A DNA stretch of 64,000 nt from Cherax quadricarinatus (GCF_038502225.1 NC_091357.1:8602639-8666638); one strand, 5' to 3'. Positions 1-10,681 are shown, numbered from the stretch's first letter. The notes: generated from the letters alone by a model not told the origin. Numbers and translations are program-made.

Positions 1-63
1 GCAGGTGTCTGCTGTACTTGACGCTACTGTGTACAGTTATTCTAAGGAAGCAGGCCTGCTGCA

Positions 64-159
64 CTGTTATGTTCTTGTGTTCTCCAGAGTGAAGGCTGTT
101 CCTCCAGTGTTATGTTCTTGTGTTCTCCAGAGTGAAGGCTGTTCCTCCAGTGTTATGTT
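64..159. repeat. Sat43 satellite, first block
   Basis: About two copies of a 43-bp tandem unit containing TTATGTTCTTGTGTTCTCCA followed by GAGTGAAGGC and TGTTCCTCCAG. The array continues at 710-759 and 1740-2732; the gaps are transposon insertions. No coding potential is inferred. Confidence 0.9.
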
Positions 160-709
160 GTGCAAGACTGGTATACAATACCGACAAGATGAAAGTTAAG
201 ACACTTGTGCAACATCTGGTTATCTTTATTGTAGACGTTTCGCCATCCAGTGGCTTTATCAATACAAATTCTTGGACATAATAAGAAAAACGAAGAACTA
301 TATACAAAAGATGAGGTAATCAGTCCCTCGGCCTTGGAGGTGGTGTTTAGAGCACCGTGGTTGTAGAGATTCTGAAGCACAGGCAAGGAGACTGGCGCTT
401 ATATAGGCGTCAGTGAAAGGGACGTGTAGCAGACGAAGGCATAGTCACTGGTAGGCGGGATTCCCCAGTGGAAGTAGGTCCTTCCCAAATTGATGGGCTA
501 GTTATAGAAGTCTTGAAGAAAGTCATGTAGATGTCCTCTGAATCAAGATACCATGATGTTGCAGTGCCTGACAAGTTGTGCAAGACTGGTATACAATACC
601 GACAAGATGAAAGTTAAGACACTCGTGCAACATCTGGTTATTGATAAAGCCACTGGATGGCGAAACGTCTACAATAAAGATAACCAGATGTTGCACAAGT
701 GTCTTAACT
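160..709. mobile_element. FB1 foldback element inserted in Sat43
   Basis: About 550 bp. The segment at 198-262 (containing TAGACGTTTCGCCATCCAGT) is the exact reverse complement of 642-707. The outer left end, with the ATACCGACAAGATGAA motif, is repeated in direct orientation at about 573-643 just before the right arm. The satellite text CTCCAGTGTTATGTT lies on both sides (145-159 and 710-724), consistent with a 15-bp target duplication, although the host array repeats this text every 43 bp anyway. No ORF for a transposase is seen. Either a non-autonomous DNA transposon or a retroposed hairpin is possible. Confidence 0.8.
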
Positions 710-759
710 CTCCAGTGTTATGTTCTTGTGTTCTTGTCTTCTCCAGAGTGAAGGCTGTT
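710..759. repeat. Sat43 fragment between two insertions
   Basis: About one 43-bp unit, with a small internal duplication of TTCTTGTG, left between FB1 on the left and FB2 on the right. Confidence 0.85.
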
Positions 760-1540
760 TACACAAATAACCCGCACATAAAAAAGAGAAGCTTACGACG
801 ACGTTTCGGTCCGACTTGGACCATTGACAGTCACACTAACCAGAGGTGGAGCAGGACGGCTATATATAGGCAGGAAGAGGTGGTGGTAGTAGTAGTAGTA
901 GTACAAGAATTGTATATAATACCGACAAGATGAAATTAAGACACCTGCACAACACCCGGGCATCCCCATCGTAGACGTTTCGATCCAGCCAGCCACTGGA
1001 TGGCGAAACGTCCACAACAAAGACAACCAGACGCCGCACATGTGTCTCAATTTCATCAGTAGTTGTAGTAGTAGTAGAGGTAGAAGAGGTAGAGGTAGTG
1101 GTAGTGGTAGAAGTGGGAAAACGAGAGTAACAGCCTAGTTGATCAGGCCCTGATCCATCGGGAGGCCTGGTCGTGGACCGGGCCGCGGGGGCGTTGATCC
1201 CCGGAATAACCTCCAGGTAACCTCCAGGTATCCCCTTTCACGCACCTCTGTGCGCTTGCTCTCCCTCTGTGGGCATCTAGCTCTCTTGCAGTGCTCCCCT
1301 TCCTTTGTATTTGACTGGCTCGTTTTCCCACTTCTACCACTACCACTACCTCTACCTCTTCTTCCTCTACTACTACTACAACTACTGATGAAAATGAGAC
1401 ACATGTGCGGCGTCTGGTTGTCTTTGTTGTGGACGTTTCGCCATCCAGTGGCTGGCTGGATCGAAACGTCTACGATGGGGATGCCCGGGTGTTGTGCATG
1501 TGTCTTAATTTCATCTTGTCGGTATTATATACAATTCTTG

Positions 1541-1571
<31 letters not shown>

Positions 1572-1728
1572 TCTTCCTGCCTATATATAGCCGTCCTGCT
1601 CCACCTCTGGTTAGTGTGACTGTCAATGGTCCAAGTCGGACCGAAACGTCGTCGTAAGCTTCTCTCTTTTATGTGCGGGTTATTTGTGTATCGTTCCAGT
1701 CACGGTATTGTGCCTTTTTTGTTATTTA
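760..1728. mobile_element. FB2 large foldback element (969 bp)
   Basis: The left arm (about 760-1120) is the reverse complement of the right arm (about 1318-1690). Paired landmarks are ACGACGACGTTTCGGTCC at the outside, CTATATATAG, a (TAC/GTA)n run, ATACCGACAAGATGAAAT, and two inward TTTCGCC/GGCGAAAC blocks. Beyond the right arm is a 38-bp tail ending in TTTTTTGTTATTTA. TGAAGGCTGTT occurs at 749-759 and 1729-1739, a possible 11-bp target duplication in Sat43. The loop carries a LINE-B 3' end. Arms of about 350 bp make a very stable hairpin. Confidence 0.8.
1126..1230 (+). mobile_element. LINE-B 3' end inside the FB2 loop
   Basis: Carries the last codons of the LINE-B ORF (SLVDQALIHREAWSWTGPRG in the related copies), then the terminal motif ACCTCCAGGTA repeated twice. 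It sits between the FB2 arms, so it inserted after FB2 formed or was captured with it. Confidence 0.8.
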
Positions 1729-1739
1729 TGAAGGCTGTT

Positions 1740-2732
1740 CCTCCAGTGTTATGTTCTTGTGCTCTCCAGAGTGAAGGCTGTTCCTCCAGTGTTATGTTCT
1801 TGTGTTCTCCAGAGTGAAGGCAGTTCCTCCAGTGTTATGTTCTTGTGCTCTCCAGATTGAAGGCTGTTCCTCCAGTGTTATGTTCTTGTGTTCTCCAGAG
1901 TGAAGGCAGTTCCTCCAGTGTTATGTTCTTGTGTTCTCCAGATTGAAGGCTGTTCCTCCAGTGTTATGTTCTTGTTCTCTCCAGAGTGAAGGCAGTTCCT
2001 CCAGTGTTATGTTCTTGTGTTCTCCAGAGTGAAGGCAGTTCCTCCAGTGTTATGTTCTTGTGCTCTCCAGAGTGAAGGCTGTTCCTCCAGTGTTATGTTC
2101 TGCTCTCCAGATTAAAGGCAGTTCCTCCAGTGTTATGTTCTTGTGTTCTCCAGAGTGAAGGCAGTTCCTCCAGTGTTATGTTCTTGTGTTCTCCAGAGTG
2201 AAGGCAGTTCCTCCCGTGTTATGTTCTTGTGTTCTCCAGAGTGAAGGCAGTTCCTCCAGTGTTATGTTCTTGTGTTCTCAAGATTGAAGGCAGTTCCTCC
2301 AGTGTTATGTTCTTGTGTTCTCCAGAGTGAAGGCTGTTCCTCCAGTGTTATGTTCTTGTGTTCTCCAGAGTGAAGGCAGTTCCTCCAGTGTTATGTTCTT
2401 GTGTTCTCCAGAGTGAAGGCAGTTCCTCCAGTGTTATGTTCTTGTGTTCTCAAGACTGAAGGCAGTTCCTCCAGTGTTATGTTCTTGTGTTCTCCAGAGT
2501 GAAGGCAGTTCCTCCAGTGTTATGTTCTTGTGTTCTCCAGAGTGAAGGTAGTTCCTCCAGTGTTATGTTCTTGTGTTCTCCAGAGTGAAGGCAGTTCCTC
2601 CAGTGTTATGTTCTTGTGTTCTCCAGAGTGAAGGCAGTTCCTCCAGTGTTATGTTCTTGTGTTCTCCAGAGTGAAGGCAGTTCCTCCAGTGTTATGTTCT
2701 TGTGTTCTCCAGAGTGAAGGTAGTTCCTCCAG
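1740..2732. repeat. Sat43 satellite, main block
   Basis: About 23 tandem copies of the 43-bp unit. Variants alternate between AAGGCTGTTCC and AAGGCAGTTCC, and between TGTGTTCTCCAGAG and TGTGCTCTCCAGAT. The right end is TTCCTCCAGG at 2732, after which the sequence is low-copy. Confidence 0.95.
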
Positions 2733-3260
2733 GTTCCCCTACAGGTACGCTGTTCTTGATTCGCCATTCACGGTTGCTCCTGGTTCCTTGCTTCCTCTTG
2801 GTGTCTTCCCCTGAGTCCTCAGCCAAGAACCTCTTTCAACCATCTATTAAATTCTTCACATACCTCCCTGTCATCCTTTGTTCCTTCACCTCCCTACCTC
2901 CTTCTGTCTTATTATCTCCTGCTTTATTCTCCTTTTATGTTTACACATCAGTTTCTGTCTGTCTCTCCTTTGTCTCCCCCTTTCTCAGTATCCATTTTAC
3001 TGTTCTCTTTCTTTTTTTTATGTATTTATTTGGTTATTCAGTCAAGTCGCCCAATAAGTCAGTCAGACAGCTGATCATCCACTCAGTCAGGTCATTCAAT
3101 CAGGTAGTCATTCATTTAGTCAATCAGGCAATAACTCTTTCAATCAGAAAATAGTCAATCAGCAAGTCATTCCTACAGTTAATTAGGCAGTAATTCAGTC
3201 AGACAATTAGGTAGTCATTCATGTAATTAATCAATCAAGTAGCAGCATCCAACCTCAGAC
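2733..3260. other. Low-copy spacer with degenerate CAGT/CAAT tract
   Basis: 2733-3035 is pyrimidine-rich single-copy-looking sequence without a convincing gene; a 150-codon open frame here shows no recognisable domain. 3040-3245 is a decayed tetranucleotide-like tract built from CAGTCA, CAATCA and CATTCA words. Confidence 0.6.
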
Positions 3261-5741
3261 TTGTCACAACACCCAGGCAGGTGACAGCACTCAATGTTGC
3301 CACAACACCCAGGCAGGTGACAGCCCTCAATGTTGCCACAACACCCAGGCAGGTGGCAGCACTCAATGTTGCCACAACACCCAGGCAGGTGACAGCCCTC
3401 AATGTTGCCACAACACCCAGGCAGGTGGCAGCACTCAATGTTGCCACAACACCCAGGCAGGTGGCAGCACTCAATGTTGCCACAACACCCAGACAGGTGG
3501 CAGCACTCAATGTTGCCACAACACCCAGACAGGTGGCAGTACTCAATGTTGCCACAACACCCAGGTAGGTGGCAGCACTCAATGTTGCCACAACACCCAG
3601 ACAGGTGGCAGTACTCAATGTTGCCACAACATCCAGGCAGGTGGCAGCACTCAGTGTTGCCACAACACCCAGACAGGTGGCAGCACTCAATGTTGCCACA
3701 ACACCCAGGCAGGTGGCAGCACTCAATGTTGCCACAACACCCAGACAGGTGGCAGCACTCAATATTGCCACAACACCCAGGCAGGTGGCAGCACTCAATG
3801 TTGCCACGACACCCAGGCAGGTGGCAGCCCTCAATGTTGCCACAACACCCAGACAGGTGGCAGCACTCAATATTGCCACAACACCCAGGCAGGTGGCAGC
3901 ACTCAATGTTGCCACAACACCCAGGCAGGTGGCAGCCCTCAATGTTGCCACAACACCCAGACAGGTGGCAGCACTCAATGCTGACACAACACCCAGACAG
4001 GTGACACCACTCAATGTTGCCACAACACCCAGACAGGTGGCAGCACTCAATGTTGCCACAACACCCAGACAGGTGACAGCACTCAATGTTGCCACAACAC
4101 CCAGGCAGGTGGCAGCACTCAATGTTGCCACAACACCCAGGCAGGTGGCAGCCCTCAATGTTGCCACAACACCCAGACAGGTGGCAGCACTCAATGTTGC
4201 CACAACACCCAGACAGGTGACAGCACTCAATGTTGCCACAACACCCAGGCAGGTGGCAGCCCTCAATGTTGCCACAACACCCAGACAGGTGGCAGCACTC
4301 AATGCTGACACAACACCCAGACAGGTGACACCACTCAATGTTGCCACAACACCCAGACAGGTGGCAGCACTCAATGTTGCCACAACACCCAGACAGGTGA
4401 CAGCACTCAATGTTGCCACAACACCCAGACAGGTGGCAGCACTCAATGTTGCCACAACACCCAGGCAGGTGACAGCACTCAATGTTGCCACAACACCCAG
4501 GCAGGTGGCAGCCCTCAATGTTGCCACAACACCCAGGTAGGTGGCAGCCCTCAATGTTGCCACAACACCCAGGCAGGTGACAACACTCAATGTTGCCACA
4601 ACACCCAGGCAGGTGACAGCACTCAATGTTGCCACAACACCCAGGTAGGTGGCAGCCCTCAATGTTGCCACAACACCCAGGCAGGTGGCAGCCCTCAATG
4701 TTGCCACAACACCCAGGAAGATGGCAGCCCTCAATGTTGCCACAACACCCAGGCAGGTGGCAGCACTCAATGTTGCCACAACACCCAGGCAGGTGGCAGC
4801 CCTCAATGTTGCCACAACACCCAGGCAGGTGGCAGCCTTCAATGTTGCCATAACACCCAGGCAGGTGGCAGCCCTCAATGTTGCCACAACACCCAGGCAG
4901 GTGGCAGCACTCAATGTTGCCACAACACCCAGGCAGGTGGCAGCCCTCAATGTTGCCACAACACCCAGGCAGGTGGCAGCATTCAATGTTGCCACAACAC
5001 CCAGGCAGGTGGCAGCCCTCAATGTTGCCATAACACCCAGGCAGGTGGCAGCCCTCAATGTTGCCACAACACCCAGGCAGGTGGCAGCCTTCAATGTTGC
5101 CATAACACCCAGGCAGGTGGCAGCCCTCAATGTTGCCACAACACCCAGGCAGATGGCAGCCCTCAATGTTGCCACAACACCCAGGCAGGTGGCAGCCCTC
5201 AATGTTGCCACAACACCCAGGCAGGTGGCAGCACTCAATGTTGCCACAACACCCAGGCAGGTGACAGCCCTCAATGTTGCCACAACACCCAGGCAGGTGG
5301 CAGTCCTCAATGTTGCCACAACACCCAGGCAGGTGACAGCCCTCAATGTTGCCACAACAACCAGGCAGGTGGCAGCACTCAATGTTGCCACAACACCCAG
5401 GCAGGTGGCAGCCTTCAATGTTGCCACAACACCCAGGCAGGTGGCAGCACTCAATGTTGCCACAACACCCAGGCAGGTGGCAGCACTCAATGTTGCCACA
5501 ACACCCAAGCAGCTGACAGCACTCGATGTTGCCACAACACCCAGGCAGGTGGCAGCACTCAATGTTGCCACAACACCCAGGCAGGTGGCAGCACTCAATG
5601 TTGCCACAACACCCAGGCAGGTGGCAGCACTCAATGCTGCCACAACACCCAGGCAGCTGACAGCACTCAGTGTTGCCACAACACCCAGGCAGGCGGCAGC
5701 ACTCAGTGTTGCCACAACACCCAGGCAGGCGGCAGCACTCA
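3261..5741. repeat. Sat36 satellite, first block
   Basis: About 69 tandem copies of a 36-bp unit containing GGCAGCACTCAATGTTGCCA and CAACACCCAGGCAGGT. Because 36 is a multiple of 3 and the unit lacks stops, it reads as an 835-codon frame on the minus strand with a 12-residue period (TCLGVVATLSAA) and as shorter frames on the plus strand. These have no intron or domain signature and I do not annotate them as genes. Within it, 3970-4330 shows a nine-unit higher-order repeat (324 bp). Confidence 0.97.
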
Positions 5742-6037
5742 TTATTATTAAAGATTCGCCGGTATTCTCCCGGCCCGGGCCTTTTCCAAGTGGTGGCCCG
5801 GCCTTGGCTCCCTCTTTAGGGAGTGTCTGAGACCTAAGTCTCCCATGGGAGGAGGCACAAGTACCTCCTCATCTTTGGGACCAACTGTCCCCAGGCCTAG
5901 CCACAAGCTAGGCCTCTCTGGTCTGCCATCCCCGCCCCAAGGGGGATAATGGGAATGACACTCTTATGAGCTAAAGGCTCGGACTCAGGCACCTACCCTA
6001 CCCTAGAAGGGCTGGGCATGGTGTCCATGATCTCGGA
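5742..6037 (-). mobile_element. SINE-4: 296-bp retroposon-like insert in Sat36
   Basis: Unrelated to the flanking satellite. Read on the minus strand it ends in TCTTTAATAATAAT, an (AAT)n-type 3' tail. AGCACTCA is present at both edges (5734-5741 and 6038-6045), consistent with an 8-bp target duplication, although this octamer also recurs every 36 bp in the array. The body is GC-rich (GGCCCGGGCC, GGAGGAGGCACAAGTACC). No A or B box was identified with confidence. Confidence 0.65.
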
Positions 6038-6895
6038 AGCACTCAGTGTTGCCACAACGCCCAGGAAGGTGACAGCACTCAATGTTGCCACAACACCCAG
6101 ACAGGTGGCAGCACTCAATGTTGCCACAACACCCAGGCAGGTGGCAGCACTTAATGTTGCCACAACACCCAGACAGGTGGCAGCACTCAATGTTGATGCA
6201 ACACCCAGACAGGTGGCAGCACTCAATGTTGCCACAACACCCAGGCAGGTGGCAGCACTCAATGTTGCCACAACACCCAGACAGGTGGCAGCACTCAATG
6301 TTGCCACAACACCCAGGCAGGTGGCAGCACTTAATGTTCCCACAACACCCAGACAGGTGGCAGCACTCAATGTTGCCACAACACCCAGGCAGGTGGCAGC
6401 ACTTAATGTTCCCACAACACCCAGACAGGTGGCAGCACTCAATGTTGCCACAACACCCAGGCAGGTGGCAGCACTTAATGTTCCCACAACACCCAGGCAG
6501 GTGGCAGCACTCAATGTTGCCACAACACCCAGGCAGGTGGCAGCACTCAATGTTGCCACAACACCCAGGCAGGTGGCAGCACTTAATGTTCCCACAACAC
6601 CCAGACAGGTGGCAGCACTCAATGTTGCCACAACACCCAGGCAGGTGGCAGCACTCAATGTTGCCACAACACCCAGGCAGGTGGCAGCACTTAATGTTCC
6701 CACAACACCCAGACAGGTGGCAGCACTCAATGTTGCCACAACACCCAGGCAGGTGGCAGCACTCAATGTTCCCACAACACCCAGACAGGTGGCAGTACTC
6801 AATGTTGCCACAACACCCAGACAGGTGGCAGCACTCAATGTTGCCACAACAGCCAGGTAGGTGGCAACACTCAGTGTTGCCACAACACCCAGGTA
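6038..6895. repeat. Sat36 satellite, second block
   Basis: About 24 further 36-bp units. Units with CTTAATGTTCCCACAAC recur at 72-bp and 108-bp spacing (from about 6329, 6401, 6473, 6581 and 6689), showing two- and three-unit higher-order repeats not seen in the first block. Confidence 0.95.
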
Positions 6896-7088
6896 GAATA
6901 ACCTCGCTTCTCACCATTACACAACACGTATTTTCGCAGCAGCCAGCGGCATTATTACTCTCACGCCAAATCGCCTTACCTGGCAACGTTCAAGAATTTA
7001 CTGCCTCAGGAATGGTTTATTGGACCCAAGAAAACCCAATAGTATCAGAATCGGTCGATATAAGCAACAGACATTACTGGTGATGGAA
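6896..7088. other. Low-copy spacer between Sat36 and Sat25
   Basis: 190 bp without a recognised repeat or gene; separates two unrelated satellites. Confidence 0.6.
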
Positions 7089-9325
7089 CTGTTCACTGTA
7101 GCTGATGATAGTATCGTTCACTGTAGCTGATGATAGTATCGTTCACTGTAGCTGATGATAGTATCGTTCACTGTAGCTGGTGATAGTATCGTTCACTGTA
7201 GCTGATGATAGTATCGTTCACTGTAGCTGATGATAGTATCGTTCACTGTAGCTGGTGATAGTATCGTTCACTGTAGCTGATGATAGTATCGTTCACTGTA
7301 GCTGGTGATAGTATCGTTCACTGTAGCTGATGATAGTATCGTTCACTGTAGCTGATGATAGTATCGTTCACTGTAGCTGGTGATAGTATCGTTCACTGTA
7401 GCTGATGATAGCATCGTTCACTGTAGCTGATGATAGTATCGTTCACTGTAGCTGATGATAGTATCGTTCACTGTAGCTGGTGATAGTATCGTTCACTGTA
7501 GCTGATGATAGTATCGTTCACTGTAGCTGATGATAGTATCGTTCACTGTAGCTGATGATAGCATCGTTCACTGTAGCTGGTGATAGTACTGTTCACTGTA
7601 GCTGGTGATAGTATCGTTCACTGTAGCTGGTGATAGTATCGTTCACTGTAGCTGATGATATCATCGTTCACTGTAGCTGATGATAGCATCGTTCACTGTA
7701 GCTGGTGATAGTATCGTTCACTGTAGCTGGTGATAGTATCGTTCACTGTAGCTGATGATAGCATCGTTCACTGTAGCTGATGATAGTATCGTTCACTGTA
7801 GCTGGTGATAGTATCGTTCACTGTAGCTGGTGATAGTATCGTTCACTGTAGCTGATGATAGTATCGTTCACTGTAGCTGATGATAGCATCGTTCACTGTA
7901 GCTGGTGATAGTATCGTTCACTGTAGCTGGTGATAGTATCGTTCACTGTAGCTGGTGATAGTATCGTTCACTGTAGCTGGTGATAGTATCGTTCACTGTA
8001 GCTGATGATAGCATCGTTCACTGTAGCTGGTGATAGTATCGTTCACTGTAGCTGGTGATAGTATCGTTCACTGTAGCTGGTGATAGTATCGTTCACTGTA
8101 GCTGATGATAGCATCGTTCACTGTAGCTGATGATAGTATCGTTCACTGTAGCTGGTGATAGTATCGTTCACTGTAGCTGGTGATAGTATCGTTCACTGTA
8201 GCTGGTGATAGTATCGTTCACTGTAGCTGATGATATCATCGTTCACTGTAGCTGGTGATAGTATCGTTCACTGTAGCTGGTGATAGTATCGTTCACTGTA
8301 GCTTGTGATAGTATCGTTCACTGTAGCTGGTGATGGCATCGTTCACTGTAGCTGGTGATAGTATCGTTCACTGTAGCTGGTGATAGCATCGTTCACTGTA
8401 GCTGGTGATAGTATCGTTCACTGTAGCTGGTGATAGTATCGTTCACTGTAGCTGATGATAGCATCGTTCACTGTAGCTGGTGATAGTACTGTTCACTGTA
8501 GCTGGTGATAGTATCGTTCACTGTAGCTGGTGATAGTATCGTTCACTGTAGCTGACGATAGCATCGTTCACTGTAGCTGGTGATAGTATCGTTCACTGTA
8601 GCTGGTGATAGTACTGTTCACTGTAGCTGGTGATAGTATCGTTCACTGTAGCTGGTGATAGTATCGTTCACTGTAGCTGGTGATGGCATCGTTCACTGTA
8701 GCTGGTGATAGTATCGTTCACTGTAGCTGGTGATAGCATCGTTCACTGTAGCTGGTGATAGTATCGTTCACTGTAGCTGGTGATAGCATCGTTCACTGTA
8801 GCTGGTGATAGTATCGTTCACTGTAGCTGGTGATAGTATCGTTCACTGTAGCTGGTGATGGCATCGTTCACTGTAGCTGGTGATAGTATCGTTCACTGTA
8901 GCTGGTGATGGCATCGTTCACTGTAGCTGGTGATAGTATCGTTCACTGTAGCTGACGATAGCATCGTTCACTGTAGCTGGTGATAGTATCGTTCACTGTA
9001 GCTGGTGATGGCATCGTTCACTGTAGCTGGTGATAGTATCGTTCACTGTAGCTGATGATAGCATCGTTCACTGTAGCTGGTGATAGTACTGTTCACTGTA
9101 GCTGGTGATAGTATCGTTCACTGTAGCTGGTGATAGTATCGTTCACTGTAGCTGACGATAGCATCGTTCACTGTAGCTGGTGATAGTATCGTTCACTGTA
9201 GCTGGCGATAGCATCGTTCACTGTAGCTGATGATAGTATCGTTCACTGTAGCTGATGATAGTATCATTCACTGTAGCTGATGATAGCATCGTTCACTGTA
9301 GCTGATGATAGTATCGTTCACTGTA
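7089..9325. repeat. Sat25 satellite, main block
   Basis: About 89 tandem copies of a 25-bp unit (GTTCACTGTAGCTGATGATA plus GTATC). Variants are GCTGGTGATA, GCTGACGATA, GCATC, GGCATC and TACTG. Identical variant strings recur 600 bp apart (8451-8580 and 9051-9180), equal to 24 units. Confidence 0.97.
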
Positions 9326-9617
9326 AAAATAAATGGTATAAAATACCGACACAATGGAAACATAAACACATATGCAGTTTAATGTGATCCTTTATTGACA
9401 ACGTTTCGCCCACACAGTGGGCTTTTTCAAGTCACAAACAGATCTACCTGGGGTGGAAGGTACGGGAGTATTTATAGTCAGGTTCAGAATGTTGAGGTCA
9501 GGTGGAGAATGCTGCATCTGATGATCTACCGAGTGGGGTTATAGAGTCTAAAATCTTGTGTGGGCGAAACGTTGTCAATAAAGTATCACATTAAACTGCA
9601 TATGTGTTTATGTTTCC
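9326..9617. mobile_element. FB3 foldback element (292 bp) inserted in Sat25
   Basis: Inverted repeats of about 60 bp: 9356-9415 starts GGAAACATAAACACATATGC and contains GACAACGTTTCGCCCACACA; 9558-9617 is its near-perfect reverse complement. Both arms carry TTATTGACAACG or CAATAAAG, so an AATAAA faces outward at each end. ATCGTTCACTGTA flanks both sides (9313-9325 and 9618-9630), consistent with a 13-bp target duplication, with the caveat that the host is tandem. No transposase ORF. Confidence 0.85.
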
Positions 9618-10103
9618 ATCGTTCACTGTAGCTGATGATAGTATCGTTCACTGTAGCTGGTGATAGTATCGTTCACTGTAGCTGATGCTAGTATCGTTCA
9701 CTGTAGCGGGTGATAGTATCGTCCACTGTAGCTGATGCTATTATCGTTCACTGTAGCTAGTGATAGTATCGTTCACTGTAGCTGGTGACAGTATCGTTCA
9801 CTGTAGCTAGTGATAATATCGTTCACTGTAGCAGGTGACAGTATCGTTCACTGTAGCTGGTGATAGTATCGTTCACTGTAGCTGGTGACAGTATCGTTCA
9901 CTGTAGCTAGTGATAGTATCGTTCACTGTAGCTAGTGATAGTATCGTTCACTGTAGCTGGTGATAGTATCGTTCACTGCAGCTAGTGATAGTATCGTTCA
10001 CTGTAGCTAGTGATAGTATCGTTCACTGTAGCTAGTGATAGTATCGTTCACTGTAGCTGGTGATAGTATCGTTCACTGTAGCTGGTGATAGTATCGTTCA
10101 CTG
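9618..10103. repeat. Sat25 satellite, second block
   Basis: About 19 units. More diverged than the main block, enriched in GCTAGTGATA and GCTGGTGACA variants, as expected nearer the array edge. Confidence 0.95.
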
Positions 10104-10681
10104 TGTGATGCAGTTCAGATGGGCTTGTGAGGTCTCTAGGGAGACCTAATTATATGGTCACATCTGCCTTAGCAAATGTCGGGTAGTCACGCCCACGTCT
10201 GAGGTCTTTTGTTCTTAACGGCGTCAGACCTCGGCGTCAGGTCGTAACACGTGGTACATACCCCATTGGGGAGGGGGTACTTTGACTACGATATAAGCCC
10301 AGGGAACAGAGGAGCAAAGTGGTTGTTGGTGACAGGTCCGGGAAGCGAGAGCTCTGGACAGCCGCGTGTGTAGTGGACCACGCATTGGGAATCTCGGGTC
10401 AGCTGGTCGGTGAATTAAGAGTGAGTACTAGTCCGTGTTACTGATAACATCTACCCTTCCCCCTGGTAATAAGTCTCATAGGTCAATTGTTATATTGTGT
10501 AAATTTCCATCAGGATATGTTGTATTCTAGCCCTTTTATGTTATTAAGTAAACTATAGCCATAGTTCCCATTTTTATTTTGTACCTTCATATGCTCTTCC
10601 CTATTCTGTTAAGCACTGGGATATACAGGAGACGTGCTCACTCGCTGGGATACCTCAGGTAGAGTGGGTAGAGGTCTCACA
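10104..10681 (+). mobile_element. Solo LTR (578 bp) inserted in Sat25
   Basis: Starts TGTGATGCAG and ends GGTCTCACA, so it has the canonical TG...CA ends with a 5-bp terminal inverted repeat (TGTGA/TCACA). It is flanked by the 4-bp duplication ACTG (10100-10103 and 10682-10685), and the satellite resumes exactly in phase (TTCACTG then TAGCT). A TATAAG box at 10292-10297 and an A/T-rich region near 10540-10580 fit an LTR promoter and poly(A) region on the plus strand. No internal gag-pol sequence is present, so it is a recombined solo LTR. A 4-bp duplication suggests a Ty3/gypsy-like or BEL-like element; the family is not determined. Confidence 0.85.
10292..10297 (+). promoter_or_regulatory. 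Putative TATA box of the solo LTR
   Basis: TATAAG followed by CCCAGGGAACAGAGG, about 190 bp into the LTR. Position and context fit a retroelement promoter. Activity is unknown. Confidence 0.4.

Noticed and set aside
2702..3154. 150-codon ORF with hydrophobic stretches
   Set aside because: Starts in Sat43 and runs through pyrimidine-rich DNA and a CAGT tract; hydrophobicity follows from T-richness.
3235..5742. 835-codon minus-strand protein of 12-residue repeats
   Set aside because: It is the readthrough of Sat36, whose length is a multiple of 3 and which lacks stops. No signal peptide with unique flanks, no splice signals and no unique domain; the frame ends where the satellite ends.
10104..10681. 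Host promoter or gene 5' region
   Set aside because: The TATA-like box lies inside a segment with TG...CA ends and a target duplication, so it is better explained as an LTR.
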